DNA of 64,000 nucleotides from Hemicordylus capensis (taxonomy: Eukaryota > Chordata > Lepidosauria > Squamata > Cordylidae). Shown here piece after piece: positions 22,107 to 34,109 of the stretch. How positions within the stretch are numbered: the stretch's first letter is position 1; every line of letters begins with the position of its first letter. The DNA is taken from the NCBI RefSeq assembly GCF_027244095.1, contig NC_069670.1:18775820-18839819 (forward strand), given 5' to 3'. The notes beneath the pieces are model-generated. The model was not told the origin of the DNA, did not search any database, and was given only the letters and a program-made list of their open reading frames with translations. The translations under genes and the position numbers were made by a program.

Positions 22107-22370
22107 TAACTGAGCAAAGAGGCACCTTTTAAACATGGTGATTCTCTTTATTTAGCAGGGGGAGAGCAACTGGCCCTACCCATCCCCAGCACAGCATCCC
22201 TCCCTCCAGTGGCTGTTCCTGGTGTCTGTCTTATGTTTCTTGTTTAGATTGTGAGCCCTTTGGGGACAGGGAGCCATCTTTCTTTCTTTGTTTGTTTTGT
22301 ATGTATTTGTCTATGTAAACCGCTTTGGAAACTCTTGTTGAAAAGTGGTATATAAATATTTGTTGTTGTT
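22107..22370 (+). repeat. Family R copy
   Basis: CTAACTGAGCAAAGAGGCAC to TATATAAATATTTGTTG. Confidence 0.65.
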
Positions 22371-22531
22371 GTCGTCATTGTCCAGCAAGAGCTGGCCCAA
22401 GACTGGGACCCCCGGTGTAGGATTTTAAAAGGGATATTTGGGGTTCCACCCCCCACTTGTATTTCATTTCAGGATCCTGAAGGCCATTGTGGTTAGGGAT
22501 GCTGGGAGTTGTGGTCCAACAACGTCTGTGG

Positions 22532-22826
22532 AGAGCTGGGCTTGTGGTGGCAAGCATGAATGGTCCCCTTTGCTAAGCAGAATCCACCCTGGTTTACATT
22601 TGAATGGGAGACTTACATGTGCGTGCACTGTAAGGTATTCCCCTCAGGGGATGGGGCCGCTTTTGGAAGAGCACGTGTGCTTGCAGGCAGAAGCTTCCAA
22701 GTTCCCTCCCTGGTAGCATCTCCAGGATAGGGCCGAGAGAGACTCCTGCCGGCAACCTTGGAGTAGCCGCTGCCAGTCTGAGTAGACAATACTGAGCTCA
22801 GCATATGGCAGCTTTCAATGTTCCTA
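22532..22826 (+). mobile_element. 5S rRNA/tRNA-headed SINE
   Basis: GGCAAGCATGAATGGTCCCC, TTTGCTAAGCAGAATCCACC, TTGAATGGGAGACTTACATG, then the shared body. Confidence 0.7.
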
Positions 22827-23351
22827 GGCTGGGAACGAGAATAGATAACAATTGTAGGCAAATAGTCTGTTGCCTGGCAGAAGTCTGATAGCAGTGTTTG
22901 CACAGTGAAATAGTAACATCTTACAGAACGTCAGGCTCCGAAGATGCATCCTAGACAATCTGTCCAGCCTCGGTGGTGTCCCAGTTTCCGGCGGGGATGT
23001 GTGTGTGTGTCTACTTGCCCTTGCTTTGCTGTCTCCCTCCCCAGCCAAGGTCTCAGCAAGGGACAGAGTTTGCTAAGGAGCAGGGAGGCCCTCAGCCCCT
23101 GAACCCCTCTCTCCACTGGTCTCATCCTTTGAGGATCCCTTCTCTCTCTCTCTCTCCCTTTCACGGGTTCACGGGGATTCCTTACCCACCACAGCTTCTG
23201 TGCCCATCTCATTGCAGGGCGGTCTGGCTTTTAAATCCCCCTGGGGGACCTCACAACTTGCATGAGAGCAAGGGCACTGATAAGCATTTAAAAGATCTGG
23301 GAACTGGAGCAGACAAGCGCTGGGTTGGGGGTAGGATCATCTGTTTTGTTG

Positions 23352-23625
23352 CCAGTTAAGGAAAAGTGTGCCCTCGAGTCGGTGTTGACTCCTGGTGGCC
23401 ACAGAGCCCAGGGGTTGTCTTTGGTAGAATACAGGGGGAGTTTACCATTGCCTCCTCCTGCGAAGTTTGAGATGATGCCTTTCAGCATCTCCCTATATCG
23501 CTGCTGCACAATATAGGAGTTTCCCATAGTCTGGGAAACATACCAGTGGGGATTCGAACCGGCAACCTCTGGCTTGCTACTCAAGTCATTTCCCTGCTGT
23601 TGCCAGGCCAGTTCCTTTTAGGCTG
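23352..23625 (-). mobile_element. Sauria-type SINE
   Basis: Minus strand carries the tRNA-like TAGCAAGCCAGAGGTTGCCG and GGTTCGAATCCCC, the AGGAAGATGCTGAAAGGCAT-like core, and a tail with CACCGACTCGAGGGCACAC, the Bov-B-like end of Sauria SINEs. Confidence 0.75.
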
Positions 23626-23761
23626 GAGATGGAGACAAGATGCCATTGTCTGTGCTGGAGCAACACCATAGGTGACTGACATGGAGGAGGAAGTGCCTGA
23701 TGAGACAGAGGGCCCAAGTCCCATAGGCCAGCCTCTGACAACACCCCTGCATGAGGTGTCC

Positions 23762-24138
23762 TAGGAACATAGGAAACTTTCCTCTACCAAGTCAGACTTG
23801 GTGCATCTACAGGGCCGGCTCATCGCGGTAAGCAGCCGATGCAGTGCATCGGGGTGTCACTCGCTGGAGAGCGTCTAATCTAGCTCAGTATTGTCTACCC
23901 AGACTGGCAGCGGCTTCTCCAAGGTTGCAGGCAGGAGTCTCTCTCAGCCCTATCTTGGAGATGCTGCCAGGGAGGGAACCTGGAACCTAGATGCTCTTCC
24001 CAAAGTGGCTCCATCTCCTGAAGGGAATCTCTTCCAGGGCTCACACAGGTAGTCTCCCATTAAAATGCAAGCCAGGGCAGACCTTGCTCAGCAAAGGGGA
24101 CAAGTGATGCTTGCTACCACAAGACCAGCTTTTGAGAT
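23762..24138 (-). mobile_element. 5S/tRNA SINE with a small insert
   Basis: Minus-strand SINE; about 70 extra bases (GGGCCGGCTCATCGCGGTAA region) split its 3' end near 23810-23880. Confidence 0.6.
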
Positions 24139-25879
24139 GAGATCCTGCCTCAAGAGATCTTGGGCTCTTGTGAGACCTCGACCATCCCCTCTACCTCCCA
24201 CCCCAGTGCCCAATGGCTAGCCAGAGGTCTCTAGCGCCTGCCTCAGGTGGGCCCATCCTGGGCTGGCTGTGGGGATCCTGCTGCCATGGTTGGGCTCACC
24301 CCAGCCATCGCGTCGGTGGCACGGCGTCCTGACAGCCTCATTGCTCCAGAAGGATTGCTCTCCCGTCCCTGCGTCTCTCTGCTCTTTCCGTTCACTGGTC
24401 TCAGGAAATGCTTTGGGTGCGTTTGTATTCACAAGCCAAAGTCAGCAGTTTCTTTCCTTTTTTTGCCAGCAGCTGGCTTCGGGATTCCAGGACCGAGCTG
24501 TCATGGAAGAAGGGCGTGCGGGGGCAAATGTGCTTGGGCCCCTGAGGGAGGGGCCCCCACCATTTGGGTAACAGCTGGGCCTCTCCTCTCCCCAAAGTGC
24601 GGTTGAGGTATATGAGGGACCTCAAAGGTATTAAAGAATGTTTCTGAGTCAGGGAAATGCCTGCCTGCACATAGGCTGTGTGGGGGATCTGTGTGCGATG
24701 TTATTGGCAAAGGAATGCAAGTTTATTCCAAGACTGTCTTGTTTTTCACTGGGTGTATCGTTCTGTAGCCAAAACACAGCCCGCGGGCAGGGCAGGGAGG
24801 AGAAGCAGGAGGGAGGCCCAGGGTCCGGTCTCCACTTTCAGTCCTTGGGCCCACTCCAACCTTGCACTGACCCAGCAGCATGCTTTGCTTTTTGGGAAAG
24901 TCCCATATATGGGCCTGCCCTTGGACAAATATCCTAACTTGGAGCTTTGCACCTAACTTGATCCCTTGTCTCCATACTCGGGAATTTTTGACTGATTACT
25001 AAAAATGACATACCCACATTTTAAAAAGCTGATTCCAGCCAGCCACAAACAGGTGCCAAGATAGCAACTGCTGCCTTTTTGAGCCTCTCTTCGGCAGATG
25101 CATCTGCAGGCATAACAGCGGCAGGCAAACTTGCCATCCTTTCAGACTCAACCGTGAGGAGGAGGCAATTTTTCAGGGGCAGGACAACTTGCCTCAAAAT
25201 ACATCCATGCTTTGCAAACGGGGTGATTTCAAATTTCAAGGACATGGATGGAAAGCTTAAGGACACCATGGCTTGGATGGTTGTGGAATCTCAAAGAGGT
25301 GTAGTGTGCGGAATCTCAAAAGATGCAGGAAGTGTGGTGTGTGTAGGAATTGCGGAATGGGAGCAGAGGTTTTATCGGTTACTTAAAAGGGGCTTGGGCC
25401 CACAGCCCCCCTTTTGGTTATTAAACTCAGTCCCCAAATAATTTTGTGTGTTTTCTAAAGTCTCTAATATTATAATACAGCAGCTATGAAGGTGGAAGCA
25501 GCAGAGAATTAGGTGAGGCCAAGAGCTCTCTCCCACGATGCGCTCTGTCAGTGCCTCCATTGCTGTACTGCCTTTCAGGAAGAAGTCAGGGAGGAGGGAG
25601 CTGATCGCTGAGCTTCGGGGCTCTGAGCCATTGATTGGGGGCCAGTGTCCCATGGGCCACCCCTTAATGGCGCCTCTGGATGGGAGGGGTCTCCAGAATC
25701 CTACACCACTGCTTGTCCCATACCAACAGCTAGCAAAGGCAAAATATGTTATGCAAAATATGCATAGATGCAAATGTTTAGGCTGGGCAGCACAGATTTA
25801 GGCTGGTCAGCCACAGTGGCATTCTTCTTGACGTACAATTTATATAAACTTGGTGCAGTTTTTGATTGTGTTGTGTGGG

Positions 25880-26012
25880 GCAGGGTTTCCGAACCTTGGG
25901 CCCCCGGATATTGTTGGACTACAACGGCCATCATCCCTAGCCAATGTAGTTGGGAATTATGGGAGCTGTAGTCCAGCCACATCTGGGAACTCAAGGTTGG
26001 GAAGCCCCGGTG
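25880..26012. repeat. Palindromic MITE, family P
   Basis: Outer ends GGTTTCCGAACCTTGGG and CAAGGTTGGGAAGCC, inner TTGTTGGACTACAACGG and GCTGTAGTCCAGCC. Most complete copy. Confidence 0.6.
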
Positions 26013-26709
26013 GAGGATCTCAAAAAACAATATTTGTTTTCCATTTTTCTCATCTTCCATCTCAGGATGCTGAAACCTTTCCACGCCGCCTGGATCCAAA
26101 TTCCAGAGTGAAATCTGTAGCTTTATATTCCACACTCGGGTCACCTTCTCATCTTCCTGATTTGGCCACCTGAACAATGTGATGCTCTAATGAGGTGTGA
26201 GGCTTTGCTATCGTATTGGGGTTTAGCCCCCCAAAATTTGCGAGTAGGGCCAGGACTTAACTATGGAAAAGGGAGCTGTTCTGATGCAACAGGCAGGACT
26301 GTTGGATCTGTGAGATTTAGACAAGAGGGCGGTGACCCCTAGGCATGGCATTTGTGAAGCAAAGCAAGTGAGAAAGAGGAGGAAACCAAAAGGAGAAGGG
26401 GGGTTTCCCTAATTTAATTTCAGGGGATTAATATGCCAGGTAATTTAATCAGGCAATACCGCATCCATCCTGCTGGGTGGCAGCAATACCCATCTTTGTT
26501 TGGAGAGAGTGAGAATTCAGATAGCAGAGAAAGAGGGAAATCCTACTCACTGAGATCTAGCAGCTTGAGCATTCTGTTTGTCTGGAAAGTTCCTCGCTAC
26601 ATACAATGTGGGCGCATCCAGAGTGTCTTATCATGACTCTGGAAAATAAATGAATAAATAAATAACTAGCTGCACAGATTAGGAAGGCTGAAATGTTCAG
26701 AAGCTGTTT

Positions 26710-27117
26710 TTGAAGCTGTACACCAGAATGTCTTCCACATTTGACTCCCCCCACCTCCACACATTTTGCAGGTTGGCTGACATGGGAGTCATCTCTCGAC
26801 AAGTTCTGGTGAACACTTTTCCTTCACTGCCACGGGTCGGCTCTCAGCATTCTGAAAACTCCAGGAACTGTCTGTCTATTTCTTCACCAATCGCAATGAA
26901 GAAGGATGCTTGCTTTGGGAAAGCAGACCAAAATCTTGCATCATGGCCTGACCTTTGGCGGCTGATCCACAGAAGTACCTTCAGAGCCTTCTTTAAATGT
27001 GGAGCTTTATTTCATCACAAATGGATAACAGGAGCAAGTTCTGCACTTCAGAGTCTTCCAAAACCTTTTAAAAAACGGCTTGGCAAATTGGATGTAAACT
27101 TGCTTACTGCATTATAA
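26710..27117 (+). other. Unrecognised 135-codon open frame
   Basis: Starts MKLYTRMSSTFDSPHLH and ends KLDVNLLTAL. Lies inside copy 1 of the segmental duplication. No domain or family recognised, no splice context; probably chance. Confidence 0.15.
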
Positions 27118-27549
27118 GGCAGGGGTCCTTGGGCCCAATGTTGCCACCACCACCACCACTGTCTTTGGACGACAACTCCCATCAACCCCGGCAGCAGTGA
27201 TTATTTAAATAATAAAATTCCATTGTGACCAATCAACACATCACAGAGAAAATGAGGCTGGATGGATCAAAACTACTTTGATGGTTGACATCTAGACTAA
27301 CCGCCAGTAGAAGAGCATTTTCCATCACGCAGTGGGGAGGGGCGATTTTAATCCATGTCCCCATCCCTTTGTAGCATCATGTATCTGCCAAAAATATGTG
27401 TGTGAGGCTTGGGTGGCCTTCAGGGATATGTATTTGGGAAGTACAGGTGGCTGTAGAGGCAAGAGGGGATTGCAGAAAATTGTCCACCCCTCTGCACAAG
27501 AGAAGGTGTTCCTCTGCCAGAGTCTCTTTAGGTTGAATATCAGCCAATA

Positions 27550-27701
27550 AGGATGTGCATGGAACTGGTTCGGAGGCCCTTTATGGACTGTTTTAAAAGG
27601 CAGTGCCAGCAGGGGAAATGCGGTGGGAGGGATGAGCACCCTCCCCCATCCTTAAGGATACCCCTCCCCACCTTCGGACTGGCAGTTCCATGCACATCCC
27701 T
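27550..27701. mobile_element. MITE with 17-bp perfect inverted termini
   Basis: GGATGTGCATGGAACTG and CAGTTCCATGCACATCC. Flanks ATCAGCCAAT and ATCGGCCAAT are near-identical direct repeats. Confidence 0.65.
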
Positions 27702-28262
27702 ATCGGCCAATATTCCCAAATCCCACCCTAGTGCCAAAACATGGTTTGATCAGAGATCTGAGTAAATCTGAATCTTGGATGCATTTTATCATAGTAGAAA
27801 AGGGGTGATTCAATTGATCTTTCCGATATTTTTCTTCTGGCAATTTGAAAACCATGCCACTTTGGAATTACTGGGGGGAAGATTTAGCGATGCACCATAT
27901 CTGGCCAAGGATCTGCAGAAATACCTCAAGCACATCAGTCGCTGTGGCCATTGTTGGTTTTAAATTGTACACCGTTGTGTTCATTGATTATGGTATCTTT
28001 AATGAATTAGTGGTACATAAAAGTTTCTAAATACAAGCAGTTTTAAACCATGCATTTAGTTTTGGTAGCAAAGGCTTCTGAAATTGGGACATCCCCTGCC
28101 CGGCGCCAAACTCATCTACACTGAACTCAGGAAATCTGGCATTGTAATAATGTGGCAAATAAAAAGAATTGCAAGACAGTTTGCACATCCTTATTTGCAG
28201 TTGTGTTCTCAGAAACATCAGTGAGAAACAGGCTCCTCAAGAGGGGAGTGAACACAGAGCCA

Positions 28263-28567
28263 TAGGAACATAAGGAGCTGCCTTCTACTGAGTCAGACCC
28301 TTGGTCCATCTAGCTCAGTATTGTCTACACAGACTGGCAGCGGCTCCTCCAAGGTTGCCGGCAGGAGTCTCTCTCTGAGAGATGCCAGGGAGGGAACTTG
28401 GATCCTTCTGCATGCAAGCATGCCGATGCTCTTCTCAGAGCAGCCCCATCTCCTAAGGGGGGAATATCTCACACTGCTGAGAAATGAAGCCTCCCATTCA
28501 AATGCAAACCAGGGCAGACCCTTTTTAGCAAAGGGGATCATTCATGCTTGCTACCACGAGACCAGCT
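28263..28567 (-). mobile_element. 5S/tRNA SINE
   Basis: Minus-strand copy ending CTTTTTAGCAAAGGGGATCA and TGCTTGCTACCACGAGACC. Confidence 0.7.
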
Positions 28568-28748
28568 CTCCTGGTGTGTGCGTGGGCAGACTGTTGTTCC
28601 CCACCCCCTGCCACCGATGATCAGCTGTTGGGTGGGTGGGTGCTGGCAGAGGGAGCGTGTGTGCTGCTGCCTCTCTGGCTGACTTCCTGCCTGCCTGTCT
28701 ATCAATAGCTCTTCCGGGCAGGGGCAGAGTGGCACCGGTGAGGGTGAG

Positions 28749-28750
<2 letters not shown>

Positions 28751-28788
<38 letters not shown>
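28751..28788. repeat. (GT)n microsatellite
   Basis: About 19 GT units. Confidence 0.9.
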
Positions 28789-28790
<2 letters not shown>

Positions 28791-29384
28791 GCAATTGCTG
28801 CCTGAGCTTACCAACCCCTCCTTGCTTCCTGTGTTCCTATGAGAGCCTGTTCCATGGGAGAGGGCCAGGCTGTTGGCACAGAGGAATCTCTGTTGGCATC
28901 CACACTGGTGGAGGCGTGAGGAGGAGATTCCCCCCCCCAAGAGTGGGACCCACATGGGCTTGGTTCTCAAGGTCCAGGGTGCAGGGCGACTCTGTGCCCA
29001 GCTCACATTAAAGCCAGGCCTCCGCACCTCTCAGTTGGGAGTGGGTGGGGCGCAACCCACCTCCGCCTAGAGCACAAAAAGCGGGCGCTGCTTTTCAAAG
29101 GGATCTGTGCAGATCTCGTGGAAGTGGTTTATGTGGGCACAGTGGAGGAGGGGTGCAGGAGGAGGGAAACTGCTATGAGTTTCCCCTTACAAAAAGATTA
29201 AACAGAAGATTAATTGCGGCAGGCGTGGTTGCTATGGGTTGTGGAGGCCCTAGAGGATGGGCAGTTTTATCTCATCTCGATTGCTGTGAAATGTCACTTG
29301 ATGTGCTTTATACAATGCTCTTTCTTCATAGATGTGGGGGGCAGGGGAGGGTGATGAGGTATATCACTATGCCACCTTTAAAGA

Positions 29385-29655
29385 TAGGAAGATAGGAAGC
29401 TGCCATATACTGAGTCAGACCCTTGGTCCATCTAGCTCAGTATTGTCTACCCAGACTGGCAGGGGCTTCTCCAAGGCTGCAGGCAGGAATCTCTCTCATC
29501 CCTATCTTGGAGATGCTGCCAGGGAGGGAACTTGGAGCCTAGATGTTCTTCCCAGAGTGGCCCCATTATACCTGAGGGGAAGATCTTACAGTGCTCACAC
29601 ATCAAGTCTCCCATTCATATGCAACCAGGGTGGACCCTGCTTAGCTAAGGGGACA
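29385..29655 (-). mobile_element. 5S/tRNA SINE next to the R4 fragment
   Basis: Minus-strand copy running to CCCTGCTTAGCTAAGGGGAC; its outer end abuts the R4 3' UTR. Confidence 0.68.
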
Positions 29656-30125
29656 GGTGTTATTGACTCGTTTGTTTTATCCAGACATCGAGTCCTTCCC
29701 AAGGACCTGGGATGCCAGAATTTTATTGTCAATTGTTATAGATATCGTCGCAGAATATAGGCTGTTCCCAGTAAAGCTGCTTTTTGTAATTGGCAGATGG
29801 TGATTTCTGTGGCCCCGATGGTCCTGAAGTGCTCTTCAAGGTCTTTTGGAACTGCACCCAGGGCGCCAATTACCACTGGGATTATTTTGGTCTGCTTCTG
29901 CCACAGCCTTTCAATTTCAATTTGTAGATCTTTGTATTTTGTCATTTTTTCTTCTATTCTGCTATCCCCTGGTATTACTATGTCGATTATTTTAACTTGT
30001 TTTTCTTTCTTCTCGACTACAGTTATATCTGGTGTATTGTGTGGCAGATGTTTGTCTGTTTGTAATCGGAAGTCCCATAATATTTTTACATCTTCATTTT
30101 CTTCAACTTTTTCAATGTTATGGTA
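29656..30125 (-). mobile_element. R4/Dong-type LINE 3' end with restriction-like endonuclease part
   Basis: On the minus strand the frame gives TPDITVVEK, then KYKDLQIEIERLWQ, IIPVVIGALGAVPK and LLGTAYILRR. PVVIGALG and the PD-D context are typical of the C-terminal endonuclease region of R4-like LINEs. Clade by memory of the family, not by search. Confidence 0.55.
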
Positions 30126-30127
30126 TT

Positions 30128-30139
30128 ATTATTTATTTA

Positions 30140-30173
<34 letters not shown>

Positions 30174-30225
30174 TTTATATACCGCCCCCTACACAAAAGT
30201 CCCTGGGCAGTTCAGTGAGTTTTCT
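30128..30225 (-). mobile_element. L2-type 3' tail with (ACTT)n
   Basis: TTATTTATTTACTTACTTAC repeats, then ACATTTATATACCGCCCCC. Confidence 0.55.
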
Positions 30226-32042
30226 GAAGAGAGGAGAGGGGCTGCTTCCCTAATGCCATGTGAGTCCTATTCGAAGTGACTTTGCTCCTCGAATACGCCA
30301 AGAGCTGGAAGCACAGTGTGAAAAAGCTCCAGGGACGGGAGTTATTCAGAGATGGCTTCATGCCCCAGTTTACTGGAAGGGTAAATCTGCTTTGCAGCAG
30401 AATCTGAGTTGTTTAATTCGCAGCATTAAACAGACGGTTCGCATTTCCTCAGCCCCTCTCAGCATCCCCTGCAGATCTTTCTCTGTGTGTGTTCCTACAG
30501 CTTGCTGGGGGTTTTCTTTCCCACCAATCACACGCCTCCCTTCATTATTACTTTTGTTTGTTTGTTTGACAGCCAGTCAATCTTTTGTTTGAGCAGTCAT
30601 TCCAAGCCTTTGCAAGAGACTAGCCCTCAAATCCACTCCGGCTGCCCTGTAGGTTACAGGGGCCACAGCAGCCCCCAGACCAGGCATTCCTCCCCGCAAC
30701 CACCACTCCAACACCGTGAGGTGCAGCGATCCCAGCCCCATCTGAAACGGAAGCACTAGCTGGCACTGTTACGAAAAACAGAGTGGGAATGATCACCAAT
30801 GGAGAGGGAAAGTGTGCAGGTGCGGGGGGGGGGGAGGAAAGAGAGCTGCCGCAAACTCTAGCCTGGCACTTTAGATGTAGAATGGATTTGAAATGTGGCA
30901 GTCTTCTTTTTTAAAAAAGAGTGTGTGAAGTGCTAAAAGGTGTGTTTCCTTCCATGTAGCCGTGGTCGGCTTCCTCTGCTCTGAAAACTACTTCGGGCAT
31001 CATTCCATCTTTGCATAATTCATGGCCTCATGCATTTGCTTCTGTTGCTGTCTATGCTGGAGGAAGAGCTCCTGACTCCTGTAAGGAAGCCCAACAGCCG
31101 GGAACTGGAGGCTCAGAGCTGCAGCAAAGTCCGGGGGGCGGCATTAGGACAGGCTATTCTGGGGCTGGAGACAGGACAACAATTTTCAAGGGAATCAAAA
31201 GTGGTTGATGAAAAGAGGTTTGACTTCTCTGAGGCATATATATGTATTTCTTTTGGCTCAGGGACACTTCTTGAAACAAATACAAAGATCAGCTGGCAAA
31301 GACCAAAGTCCTCACAGCAAGCTGCAGCCTGTTTTGGAACTTTCTGGGAAACTTTGGTCTGTCTCTAGACTAGCCTGTGTTTTAGGACTCACTTTCTGTT
31401 GTTGTGCATTTTCTCTTTCTAGCTTCGAGATCGACACACACTTCTGCCCGTCCTTTCCCAGACTCTGGCAATCTCTCACCTAGCTTGCTATAGTCTCTCT
31501 TCTCCTTTCCCCTCCTTCTGGACGGCCGGAGTTGCGGAAATACAGCTAGACACTTGACTCTTGCATTCGGTAGGGGATGCAGCTTGCCTTGATTGCCACC
31601 TCACACGACCCAGGACTGGGTCTTGGCATCTCGAAGCCCAGTGGGGGCTGCTTTGTTGTGGTTCAGATTAAAGCCCTGCTGGGACGTTCTGCGATTAGGA
31701 GGCGGGAGAAAGAGGGCAACACTACAGCACCCCGCACGGCCTCCTTTTCCAAATGCGGAGGGCATCCCTGTAGACAGCCATATTAAAGGATCTCCTCTCA
31801 GACACTCTCCGCCTGTTTAGAAAGTGCAAGAAGTCAAGAGGAGCCTTCTGTAGAGAAGAGACCAGGCAGAGACAGATGCACCTTGCGGCTTGCTGGCGGG
31901 CAGGGGAGGGGAGGGGAAAGAGGAGAGACAGACACGCACAAGAATGCTTTGAGAGCGATGCAGCCAGCAGTGCCCCCAAGCACCCTCCCTCCCCTCCCAG
32001 GAATATGACACTCAAGCCCTGGCCATTCACTTTCTTCTTCTC
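30226..32042. other. No feature recognised
   Basis: A trace of family Q (GAGTTATTCAGAGATGGC, 30340) and a G-run at 30823. No exon or LINE seen. Confidence 0.35.
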
Positions 32043-32526
32043 CCAGGGAGTTGTTCGCACATGGCACCCTGCTGCGGAGTAAATGTTGAGCGAAGCCACT
32101 TCGAATCACACTCGCGGCATTGAGGGAAGCAGCCCCTCCCCTCTGCTCTCGGGTTTAGTTTTGATGCAAGTTCACGTGGCATGCCTCCGTGTTTTCCTTC
32201 TAGCCAATGTGGGGCAGGGGAGAGCTTTCTAAAGAGCTATATCTGTATTTCTGAAGAGAGCATGCCTCTTATCATGCTAATGGTTCTACATCAGTGCCTC
32301 TCCCTCTTTGCTCTGGCGTTTTCAGAAAAAGTCGCTTAAAACCAGCATTTTAGAAACCCAGAAATACACCGAGATAAGCTAGAATTTGCAAGACAAAGCC
32401 TGATATGTGTGTGGAGTGGGTCCAAGGATCTCGAAGGGACTTTGGTGTAAGTTTGGCTCATGTCTGAATGCACACACTCTTCCAAATGAGATTTGGGGTA
32501 ACAGCCCTGTCTGTAAAGCCTCCCAA
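32043..32526 (+). mobile_element. Non-coding interspersed element, family Q, full copy
   Basis: Begins GGGAGTTGTTCGCACATGG, contains GCGAAGCCACTTCGAATCAC, AAAAGTCGCTTAAAACCAGC and GGATCTCGAAGGGACTTTGG, ends GTCTGTAAAGCCTCC. The ends are weakly inverted, suggesting a DNA transposon derivative. Confidence 0.6.
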
Positions 32527-32561
32527 ACTCCTTCCCTGCTTGCAATGCGGAGGGAGGGAAC

Positions 32562-32959
32562 CAGAGGCGTAACTAGGGAAAACGGCGCCCAGGGCAAGCA
32601 CTGAAATGGCGCCCCCCACGCGCCACCCCCGCCACCTCCCCAACATACTACATTATACTTAGGTTTTTCCTCACAAGCGCCCGCCACTGCCAAGCCAGGC
32701 CACTGACTGGCCGCCAGGCGCCAGCAAAGCAATGGGGGGGGGGCGCAGGCAGCGCGGAAGGGACCGCTCGTGGGGAAGGGGACACCGACGCGCTCCCTTG
32801 ACTGCTGCAGTGCTGCTGCACTGAGCAGGAAACATTTGTATTAACAAATTTTTTTAAAAAAAAATTAAAAAAAATTGGTCATGGCGGCCCCCCCACGTGA
32901 CCAGAAAAGATGGCGCCCGGGGCACGTGCCCCCCCTGCCCCCCTATAGTTACGCCTCTG
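32562..32959. mobile_element. Non-autonomous hAT element with perfect 8-bp target duplication
   Basis: 398 bp with ends CAGAGGCGTAACTA and TAGTTACGCCTCTG, flanked by GAGGGAAC at 32554-32561 and 32960-32967. No transposase. Confidence 0.85.
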
Positions 32960-33230
32960 GAGGGAACCAATAATTCTTGCTGCTGCTGTGCCGAATTACC
33001 GTCAATAGCCCCTCCACACATCACAGATAAGTGTCAGAGCAGAGCAGAAGCCTCAGGTTCCACCCCCCACACACAAAGCCGCTGAAACGAGAGGATTTTT
33101 TTAAATGCCAGACATAATTTGGGCCAAGCCAGAATGCGCAGCCATAATTCAGAGGGAAACAGAGTCGGGTGTGTACTGGTCCCTGATAGCTGTATGTTTC
33201 GGGGTAAACCTTGCTGAGTAAACCTTGCTG

Positions 33231-33930
33231 AAGCCTGCTGGAGAAGAGGAGAAGAGGATTCCATCTCCCCCAGGGTGAGAGACTGGGGTGTTTGCCTCTT
33301 CTCTTCTGCCCTCCTGGGTTGCCATCTGCTTCTCCCAGGACTGCTTGTGGAGAGGCTTTGCAGGACTGGGGTTGTAAGGGTGAGTGGGCAGTTTTTTTCC
33401 TGGTTCCACCTGCTGAGCTTACTGCTCAGCCTATATAGGAAGACTGCCAGTAGCCAAAGCCCCCAGAAGCCTGCTGGAGAAGAGGAGAAGAGGATTCCAT
33501 CTCCCCCAGGGTGAGAGACTTGGGTGTTTGCCTCTTCTCTTCTGCCCTCCTGGGTTGCCATCTGCTTCTCCCAGGACTGCTTGTGGAGAGGCTTTGCAGG
33601 ACTGGGGTTGTAAGGGTGAGTGGGCAGTTTTTTTCCTGGTTCCACCTGCTGAGCTTACTGCTCAGCCTATATAGGAAGACTGCCAGTAGCCAAAGCCCCC
33701 AGAAGCCTGCTGGAGAAGAGGAGAAGAGGATTCCATCTCCCCCAGGGTGAGGGACTGGGGTGTTTGCCTCTTCTCTTCTGCCCTCCTGGGTTGCCATCTG
33801 CTTCTCCCAGGACTGCTTGTGGAGAGGCTTTGCAGGACTGGGGTTGTAAGGGTGAGTGGGCAGTTTTTTTCCTGGTTCCACCTGCTGAGCTTACTGCTCA
33901 GCCTATATAGGAAGACTGCCAGTAGCGGCG
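33231..33930 (+). repeat. Three tandem 236-bp monomers (LINE 5' UTR)
   Basis: Units begin AAGCCTGCTGGAGAAGAGG and are nearly identical. Each ends near CCTATATAGG, a TATA-like palindrome. They sit directly before the LINE leader, as promoter monomers do in mouse L1. Confidence 0.85.
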
Positions 33931-34109
33931 GGCCCGCCACCAGCGGGGTCGCCACCGAAGGGGCGACACCAAAGGGGGTCGCCCCTTTGGCGGAGCCACT
34001 TCGGGTGAGAAACGAGGGCGAGGGCTGGACACTTTGTCCAACCATTTGTATAGAGGCAGGCTTCTGTTCAATCAGTTTTAGGTTGTGCTGAGGTTGGGCT
34101 GAAGTTGTA

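Larger units (their letters stand above)
18900..27490. repeat. Low-copy segmental duplication, copy 1
   Basis: Unique-looking blocks at 18920-19290, 20590-20880, 21230-21500, 26010-26300 and 27215-27490 recur in order at 58990-61080. Blocks at 20750-21850 also recur at 22830-25770, so this copy is partly doubled. SINEs and Q elements lie between blocks. Confidence 0.65.

Noticed and set aside
22973-23359. 128-codon frame
   Set aside because: Proline/serine-rich, runs into a Sauria SINE, and has no splice context or family resemblance.
33034-33645. 203-codon minus-strand frame, and similar ones to 34393
   Set aside because: They repeat the same peptide once per 236-bp monomer and are shadows of the LINE 5' repeats.
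33231-33930. CRISPR-like tandem repeat
   Set aside because: Units are directly joined 236-mers without spacers in vertebrate DNA; they are LINE monomers.
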